DNA of 64,000 bases from Bryoerythrophyllum caledonicum (lineage: Eukaryota > Streptophyta > Bryopsida > Pottiales > Pottiaceae): contig OZ020524.1 in the NCBI GenBank assembly GCA_963971425.1, forward strand, positions 19,707,022 to 19,771,021. Reading direction: 5' to 3'. Both the position numbers and the translations under genes were made by a program. Shown in pieces: positions 56,517 through 64,000 of this stretch. The first letter of the stretch is position 1. The number at the start of each line of letters is the position of its first letter. The notes under the pieces were generated by a model. The model saw only the letters and a list, made by a program, of their open reading frames with translations. It did not search any database and was not told where the DNA came from.

Positions 56517-59500
56517 TTACTTCTTTGTGTGACTCGCAAGATACTCGTCAATCTTCTGCTTCAGCTCAATATCAGGAACCAACATCTCCGCAGTCAACAG
56601 TGATCGATTGAATGGATCCGTCTGCAAAGCGCCCAATAAGAAAAACAGTAAGATAGGTCCCACTTATATGCAAACAGTTGACATCATGATAATTTTCATG
56701 TTCAGGTACAAACCTGGTCACTCAATAGATGCCTCTGAATGACAGACCGGTCAACGGTGGTTTTTGACGAGGGCAAAATGACAGGATCCGTCATCAATGT
56801 GTACTGCACAAAGGAAGAGATTCAGGTTTTAGCTTGCACCGATCAAATACATAATTGCAGATTAAAAACTAAAACTTCATGAGGGTACCTGGATGGGATC
56901 AAGGAACTCCTCAGGGATGTCACCAAGCAGAGCTTCAGCATCCATCATCTCCTGAGCCTGGGCTCTGGCTTTAGCGCCTAGCGCCTCAAATTCATCCAGC
57001 ATTTGCATGGGCAGGCCACCATATTGACGGAGAACTCCAGCAGCCCCTGTAAACAACTGCAACACAAGAGGTGAACTCAAGAAGCTAGGAACCTTTTCTG
57101 CATCATATCTAACCAGGAAATGAGCCTTACCTCATCCTTGTATGAGCGACCATCACTAGAAATTGCTCTAGCAAAGAGCTCCTGAGGATCACCTCTATCC
57201 AGATGCACATATATATTTACAATCTGCAACAAAAGTGAGACTCATTGCCCACTGTTAGTGAAATACTTCAATTGCCAAAGCCCTAACACCCTAAACCCAG
57301 AAATATAGCGTACCTCTGCTAGAAGCTCCAGAGGCCGGAATTCATATTTCTCAGGGTCTTTCACCTTGAGAGCCTTGCGTTGGGGTCCAACAAGTTGCAA
57401 CAGGAAGTAATTCAACATGGCCGCTATCCTCTCAACCTGCACAGTGATGCCATATTATTATAAAGTTATCCCCACCTCAGATGAAAATGAACTTGGAACA
57501 TACCTCATCTTTTTGGTAAAGGGAAAAAAGGTACCATTTCAGGGAGTAAGAACGGCGCAGTTATCTCTGCAGATGTGTACAGAATCATTTTCACGTCCTC
57601 ATTTGCCAACATCATGTCATAGCGAACAACCTGTCATCGCATTCACCCCACCAATTAGCCGGGGGAGAGAAAATTATAATTATCCTTGAATATTATAAAA
57701 CAAGGAGCATCTGTAAGAGCACTGAGAAGGCATAATTTTAAGAGCGCTCGAGTTATTTGTCAGGTGAGGCAAAGATACCAAGAGTTTTGACCTCTTTTCT
57801 TATTAAAATCAGCTCTAAATAAATCTTGAATCAGGTCAAAGAGGAAAAAGGCAGCTGAGATTCATGACCTCTCCTTCTTCATTCTCAAAGGCGGCCGAAA
57901 CTACTTCTAACTTGAGACCTTTCCATTGACTTCATTGTAGGATTCTAATTGAGACACCACCAAGCTCTTCCATTGATCTAGTAGCTAGCTATTAAGGGTG
58001 AGGAAAGAGTAGTACTGTGAATCAAGAGACCAATTGATCTTGTTAAAAGTTTGCGTGACTTAACAAGAGAAGAAGCTCTTTTAAGAGCACTAAGAAGTAA
58101 TTAACACATCTGAGAGCACTGAGAAGGAAGGATTGGTACATGTTCTTGTTGATGGTAATGCCGTTCTCTCTCCTGTCTTTCTTGAGCAGGTCTTCGACTC
58201 CACTGCTCTCCAGCCAGTTGCACCTCCATTTCTTTGATTTCCGGCATCTTCTTCAGGCTTTCGTCCAGAAGGAAGATGCTGTCATTGATGAGCAAGTTCA
58301 AAAACTTCAAGTAAGAGCCCTTCTCCTCCTTCTCAGCAATCTGGCACACCCTTTCCAGATTAGATAACATATTTCTTTGAACATGAAGTGAAGAGACGAT
58401 TTAATGTATGACTAAGTGCAGCACCTGCTTCCAAGCGTTGTGGTGACTAGGTACACTCCATAAATACTCCAATAGCTCCGCAATGTTGTGACGAATATTG
58501 AACTTGTCGTAAAACTGAAAGAAAGAGGCGTTAAAAGCATGTATAAGAAAAGACTAAATGACTGTTCTGGACAAGGACCAACCTTTGCTACTACTAGGAG
58601 TTCAGACTTAAGATAAATGGCAGTAATTTAGGAAATATTATTTTCTTCCGGTAAAATAAACCTGCCAGTAATTTCAGCGGATTATGGCACACAAACAAAA
58701 GAATGTATAGATAGCACAATTTGCTTAAAAGGGAACCCTAGCACCATACTCATATCGAGTTTAACGAAAATGAAAAGACTAGAGACTTGCCAACTGCACA
58801 TCGGACCCACCTGTGTATGCGCTCCAGTAAACTCAATATCGACGTAAAGTTGAAGAAGATTTGGCACCAAATATTGCAACGCCAACTGGTGTCCTTCAAA
58901 AAGAGATGCCATGCTGCTGCTTAATGTTGGGGAATAGCTGCATAAATACGAATGAAAATATTAGCTTCTCTGTCTTGCTTGAATTGAGAATCATTCCACC
59001 AGAAAAAGAACCTCAAGAAAACAACATACACCTCTTCATACCCCCCACTCCCCCCCACAAAAAAAGAAAAAATCTTGAAAAAAAAAGAAGATTGCCCTTA
59101 CCTATGGTTTTTAGGCATCCATGCATTCAACACTTCCACCATCTTAGCTCGCAAATAGGGATTCTTTATGTAAAGCGGACTTCCCATAAACATCACAATG
59201 AAACTCATGAACTCATCCTGCAAAAGTAAGACCCAAAACTCATGATGAGTTGTCAACATGTCCCCACATAAAGAGGAAAACATTCTTCTAAGAATTCATG
59301 AAAAATTCAATAAAATGAATCTCACCAAATTCACGCCATCAAGGGCCCTTGGGATGCGAGAGGCGAAGAGGAGGAGCTCCATGGCGTCCTCCACAAAGTG
59401 CTCCGGCATGGAGGCAAATTCCATGGGACAAACTGCAGGAAGAGGCATCCGAAACCCGCCTACTAGACCCGTGAGCCACACCACCATGAGTCTGTAGTAA

Positions 59501-62299
59501 GCCAAAGCTTCTTGCACCAGGTCTACATCCTGCAACCAAAACAAAACCACATGTGTGAGAGTCATTTGTAAAGTCACCTGAAGTTTTAACAAGATAAAAG
59601 ATTGCTTACATTCATGAGCTGGGCATGATAACACAGCCGATCCTGAGAGAGCTGCTCAACATGCGCCTCCAGCTGTGCAATGTCTTGTTCTATTTGAGCT
59701 GGCGCTCCCTCCCCACGCATGTTCTTCAACGAAGCAAGCTCTTCCTTCCGCCTAGATTGCTCCTACAATCCAACCAAAACATGTACATTATATAACTCGG
59801 TATATTATCAGGTGAATTTATCAGCAAACAAAACATTAACCCTTTGAGTGTCCATAGCTCATAAACTAGATCATGAGCACAAAAGCGCTCACATGAATCA
59901 CTAGAAATTTAGCCAAATTGTATACAAATGAAAAGAAAGTAGATTTGGATACACAACAGAAGTAGGTTTTCAACTTGGGAACTTACCTGTGCTAGCTGCT
60001 TGAGATCTGCGAATGCTTTGATGAGGCCCAAGTTGAGCACTCGCGCGGTCATGAAAAAGCATTCACAGATGAAGTTGAACTTGATGTTGTCCGAGGATGC
60101 GGAGGCCATGGACTTGAGAGGGTAAGACTGCAGGCTGTCGATCTGCATGGACGTGGAGGCTTCCTCCGCTTGCAAGCGCCGCAGCTCCTCCTGCTCCCGG
60201 AGCTGCTGCGCTTGGCGAAATCCCTCCGTGCGAGAGTGGTTGCGGCTGTCCACCCATCTGGCTAACTCCTCTGAGGTCGCCAGGATTGCTGTCAACCCAC
60301 TGAACAGCACAAATGTATTAGCGAAAACAACAGGTATTTTCAATGAGTGTTGACCTCTTTTCTCATTTGAAGTGTTTAGGATCAGGCCCTACATAGCTCT
60401 AAATATATAGAATCGGCTCAAAGAGGAACACGACGGCTATAACTTGAGTTTAGAGACCACCAAGTTCTTCCGTTGACTGATGTGAAGGATTCTAGTTGCG
60501 AGACCACCAAGCTTTTCCACTGATCTACTAGCTATTATACACCAAAAGGAAGAGGAGTGTTATACATCAAAAGAGAGGTATCTTATTAAGACTTTGAGTG
60601 ACTCAATAGCACAATTGATTTCCACACACTCGGTTCCTAAACACGGAGATGAGAAGAAGTTTCACACCTGAAGTCAAGCCTTCCTCCTTGCAGAACATAT
60701 CGCGCATCCAGCTTGTCTTTCTTGCTATGTGAAGCGTCCAGAAACGGCTCACTAAGTTTGAGCATCACCGCACTCAAACTCACGAACATGCCAGTGCTTG
60801 CAACCATAAGAGGATTCGACTGCAAAAAACATCCACAGCGTCAGATACACGTAATAAAACCACACTCCAAATCATCTACGACGGTATTGTCATTCACGAG
60901 CACTATCATTACGTGTTATAATCTCACACCTGAAGCTGACTCCGGTTGGCGTTCTTCTGGATCACCTCCCCCAAGTATTGCAGCACGGCTTCCTTGGTCT
61001 CCGAGTTCCGCAGCAGCTTCACCAAGACCTCATGCAGCCCATCGTAGAGCTGATGCATGACTGTCTTGATGGTGGTGTACGACGAATTCAAGTCGCCGGC
61101 GCGGCGGCTCGAGCTCTCTGAAAAGCATTGCTGTCTGCAGCAACCCACACCTTGACACAATCAGTACAAGAGGTAGTAACCTGGAACGAACTCGGTCCTT
61201 CAAAAGCAGGTAAAATCTCGTTACTGCTACATACTTTCGAGTTGATGCTCTTCAGTAATATCAGTTCTAATCCCTCTCCTCCAATCCAATGAGATTCTGT
61301 GAAGCTAAACCAGCATTGACCTTCCGATCCTTCAAAAAAGTGAAGTTGAAAGTGAAGAGTTGCTGCTACCTACTAACAAGTGAATGGTCTCTAGCATGAT
61401 CAGTTATGATCCCTCTCCAATTCACAATTCAACGAGATTATATGAAGCGAGACCAGCATTTACCTGACATTGGGCTCGCCGTTTCCAAACACGGGGTGGT
61501 CCGGGATGACGCTGATGTGGAAGAAGGGGCCGAGAATGGTGCTCACTTCGAGGACGCGGCCGTGAATGTGGTGGCCTTTGGGGCTCCACATGGGGTGCTC
61601 CACGAGCACCTTGGCCAGCTTGGGGTGCGACACGAGCATGGCCAAAGTGCGCACACAGCGCTGGAACGGCCCCAACGGCGACAGCTTCCACATCGTGGCC
61701 TGCAGGTCTTTGAAGAGTTGCTCGAACGTGACGCGCAGCCCGTCCGGCTCGTCCTCAAACCGGGCGAGCAGCAGCTCGAAGAAGCCGGGCGGCAGCGGCT
61801 CCACGCGCTCGTCGTAGAGCCCGGCGCTCGTGGCGAGCAGCAGCGCCAGCAGCAGCGCGTGGGGGCCCAGCGCCGCCTCGGGGGGCGGCTGCGGGAACAT
61901 GGCCGGGTGCGTGAGCATGAGCGCCGCATACGAGACGGCCAGGTCCTTGGCCTGCTGCAGCACCTCCTGCACCACGCCCAGCGCCGCCTTGTCGCGCATG
62001 CTCTGCGCCTTGCGGCTCTCCTCCGTGGCACGCCGGAAGGTGTTCACGAGGTATAGGAAGGGCGGGTCGGCGCCGGGGATGAGGCTCGCCAGCCGGTCCA
62101 TGAGCGCGCGCTCCACGAGATCGCGCGAGAGGAGCGTGGGCTTGTCCTCAGACAGGAGCTCGCCGCAGAGCTGCTCCAGGTAGACCGGCAGGCCGGGGCC
62201 CTCGAGGCTGCCCGGCTTCACGGTCACCACCAGCACGCGCCGCAGCACGGCGTCCTCCAGATCGGCTATGCTCCTCCCTGGCTTCCCCACCTGCGCCAT
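56517..62299 (-). CDS. UFD2: Ubiquitin conjugation factor E4 (UFD2/UBE4), U-box E3/E4 ligase
   Basis: Sixteen exons with consistent phases: 62299-61464, 61134-60930, 60819-60668, 60299-59987, 59762-59610, 59529-59326, 59217-59102, 58937-58811, 58514-58425, 58340-58140, 57630-57535, 57436-57314, 57223-57131, 57056-56889, 56803-56714 and 56621-56517. The product is 1023 aa, the usual plant UFD2 length. Key phrases of the Ufd2 core are [59 protein letters not shown] and [19 protein letters not shown]. The U-box at about 950-1020 has [23 protein letters not shown]2 elongates ubiquitin chains on substrates handed over by CDC48/p97. The MAQVGKPGR start fits the family; the open frame upstream of it does not. 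The N-terminal quarter in exon 1 is GC-rich and diverged. Confidence 0.95.
57740..58020. repeat. Intron-resident repeat, copy in UFD2 intron 10
   Basis: It shares TTTTGACCTCTTTTCT, ATCAGCTCTAAATA, GGTCAAAGAGGAA, ACTTGAGACC and CACCACCAAGCTCTTCCATT with the copies at 60345-60580 and 46690-46930. A short terminal phrase, GAGCACTGAGAAGG, appears three times between 57715 and 58130. Confidence 0.7.
60345..60580. repeat. Intron-resident repeat, copy in UFD2 intron 3
   Basis: TGACCTCTTTTCTCATTTGA, CTCAAAGAGGAAC, GAGACCACCAAG and TTCCACTGATCTACTAGCTA match the copy in intron 10. The orientation is the same on the plus strand in all three copies, so it is antisense to UFD2 and sense to MraW. Confidence 0.7.
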
Positions 62300-62309
62300 G
62301 GCTGGAACC

Positions 62310-63560
62310 AGCACCAGCACCACTCCTCCTCCTTCAACCTTCACACAACAGCATCTTCTTAAACTGAGAACTCTCCAATGACCTCCTCCTATTCTACCCA
62401 AAAAGCAACAGCCCTTCAGACGCTTCACAATCCAAACTCACAGCAAGCTCTCGTTTATCAAGGATTGCAGTCTTGGTATCTCAACGATTACCACTCCTCC
62501 TACTCCACCTTCAACCAAGTACACACAACATGGCAATGCGACACCTTAAACTGAAAAGTCTACAATTATCCCCTCCAATTCTACCGTAAAGGCAACAGCC
62601 CTACAGACTCTGCTGAAACTCTGCTCCACAACTCAAACTCAAAGTTTCCGTAACCAAAGATTGCAGTGTTGCGATCCCAGCAATTACCACCTCCAAGACC
62701 ACTCCTACTCCAACCTACTTCATACAACATGACTGTGCAACACCTTTTTAATCTTCATTGTTCCCATTACCTTCTCCAATCTACCCTAGAAAGCAACAGC
62801 ACTCCAAATAACATCAGTCCTACTTATACCTAAATTTCAACTACAAAAGGCTCCGGATCAACGACATGGCCCCAGTTCTGCTTAGAACTCCAATTAACCC
62901 AAACTCTACCCTCCAAAGTCTCATCTTCGCTCCACAATTCAAACTCACAGCTTCTTCGTTAATGACAAAGCAGCGTCAATAGCTACAGTGTTCGGGATCC
63001 AGGACCTCACTTTTGAGGCAACCAAAATTACCCACTCCTACTCCTACTTCAGCCAAGTTCACACAATTAGTGGCCGTGCACAACACCTTCTTAAACTAAA
63101 AAAAAGCCTCCAATTACTCTCTCCATTACGTTCTCCAGTTATTATACCCTAAAAGGCAACAGCCCACCAAAAGCTCCACATTCCAAACTCACAGCTTCCG
63201 TCGTCAAAGACTGCAGTTTAAGGATCCAAGGCCTCACCTTTTGAGGCAACCAGTGAAAAATTACCACTCCTCCTTCTCCTACTTCACTTGAATCTCAAAC
63301 CTTCACACAAAAATCAATAAATTGCAGTTTAGGGAGGGGGGATCCTCAAGTTGGAGGCAACCAACCCAAGCTCCTCCTTCCTTCACAACGTTCACCAGAG
63401 GCTCCGGATCAACAACAAAAGGAACCCTAATGAAATCTCCAAAATTCTACCCTAAAACCAAAAAAATGGACACAATCCAAACCTTCACAGCTTTCACCTG
63501 AATCTCAACCCTAAGGCTTCAGACCCTAAAACTCCGATGAAACAAATTCTACCCTAAAAC
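62310..63560. repeat. Five imperfect tandem units upstream of UFD2
   Basis: Units begin near 62318, 62491, 62685, 63028 and 63262. Each carries, in order, CCACTCCTCCTNCTCC, a TTCACACAA or TACACACAA phrase, TTAAACT, a TTCTACCC phrase, AGGCAACAGCCC, AACTCACAGCTTCC and GATTGCAGT or similar. Unit lengths run from 173 to 343 bp. The first unit abuts the UFD2 start codon, so the array is probably its promoter or 5' leader. Confidence 0.7.
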
Positions 63561-64000
63561 CAAAGTTGTGCTCACCAAAGATGGCCTAAGTGGAAGAACA
63601 CATCTTCTCACACATGGGTGAGTCCGGATTGGCAATGGTCTATCTGTTCATGGCAAGCTGCTTCGACCTAGACAGAACATGCAATAACAAGTTATTAAAG
63701 AGATGATCAATAAGTTGTTGCCAGAAGCATCATCAGCTTTGGGAGCACCCTAGCGATGCACAGGATGGTTTTGTCAGAGTGGAGACTGGAACTACAAGTG
63801 TCGGCAGACATACACATGATGATGCAATTGGAAGACCATGGTTTTGGAGACCTGGACACTATTTGAGTTGCCCACATCTGCCGGAGTTGCTTTTGCTTGC
63901 AGTGGATGGAAAATTTGGATGTGGGGTTAGGGTGGCTTTAGACTACGGTGGAGAAGTTCACTGGTCTAGAATTCTAGGGAAATTGGAGTATAATTTGTTC
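63561..64000. other. Window end, no gene seen
   Basis: No recognisable reading frame or element. It may belong to a further upstream leader or to a neighbouring gene cut off by the window. Confidence 0.35.

Noticed and set aside
61406..62056. 216-codon plus-strand open frame
   Set aside because: It is the antisense of GC-rich UFD2 exon 1. The sense strand aligns with a conserved family and has consistent splice phases.

Overview
The window is nuclear DNA from a plant-type eukaryote. Intron-split genes have GT-AG borders (one GC-AG), there are (TTTAGGG)-type repeats, and a plastid-type 16S rRNA methyltransferase and a plastid LEA-like protein carry putative transit peptides. Only four genes look intact in 64 kb; most of the rest is nested transposable elements. 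The Ty3/gypsy element resembles the Tcn1-type chromoviruses of fungi and mosses, and the LINE resembles the Dualen/RandI group best known from green algae. I therefore favour a non-seed land plant or streptophyte alga with a large genome. The species cannot be named from this sequence.

Intact genes. (1) 6862-4155 (-): SEC14-like CRAL-TRIO phosphatidylinositol-transfer protein. (2) 44794-47494 (+): MraW/RsmH 16S rRNA methyltransferase, 5 exons, 460 aa. (3) 54809-55552 (+): plastid LEA/COR15-like protein, 3 exons, 183 aa. (4) 62299-56517 (-): ubiquitin conjugation factor E4 (UFD2/UBE4), 16 exons whose phases all agree, 1023 aa, with a C-terminal U-box. Genes 3 and 4 converge tail to tail. They are unrelated housekeeping or stress genes, with no operon-like arrangement.

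Repeat layout. 1-3130: repeat copies and a CACTA-like TIR element. 8.5-20 kb: TTAACCCC-TIR elements, a chromovirus inside a TIR element, a fold-back element and a truncated L1. 21.8-43.5 kb: a deep nest. Its outermost layer may be a pair of PIF/Harbinger-like ends 21.7 kb apart. Inside lies a diverged tandem array with a palindromic GGTACC core. A LINE (24571-39705) sits in that array. It carries APE-type endonuclease motifs, reverse transcriptase, RNase H and a C-terminal PD-(D/E)XK-like endonuclease. The LINE is itself interrupted by a 7.4-kb TIR element carrying a NOMO gene fragment, by a 114-bp 5'-truncated LINE copy, and by a 1.37-kb CACTA element. Each insertion has a recognisable target duplication. 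48.6-48.9 kb: a small MULE-like element loaded with telomere-like repeats. 50-54.3 kb: a hAT-like element containing an unrecognised decayed coding region.

All splice models come from reading splice sites and family alignment by eye. No transcript or database search was available.
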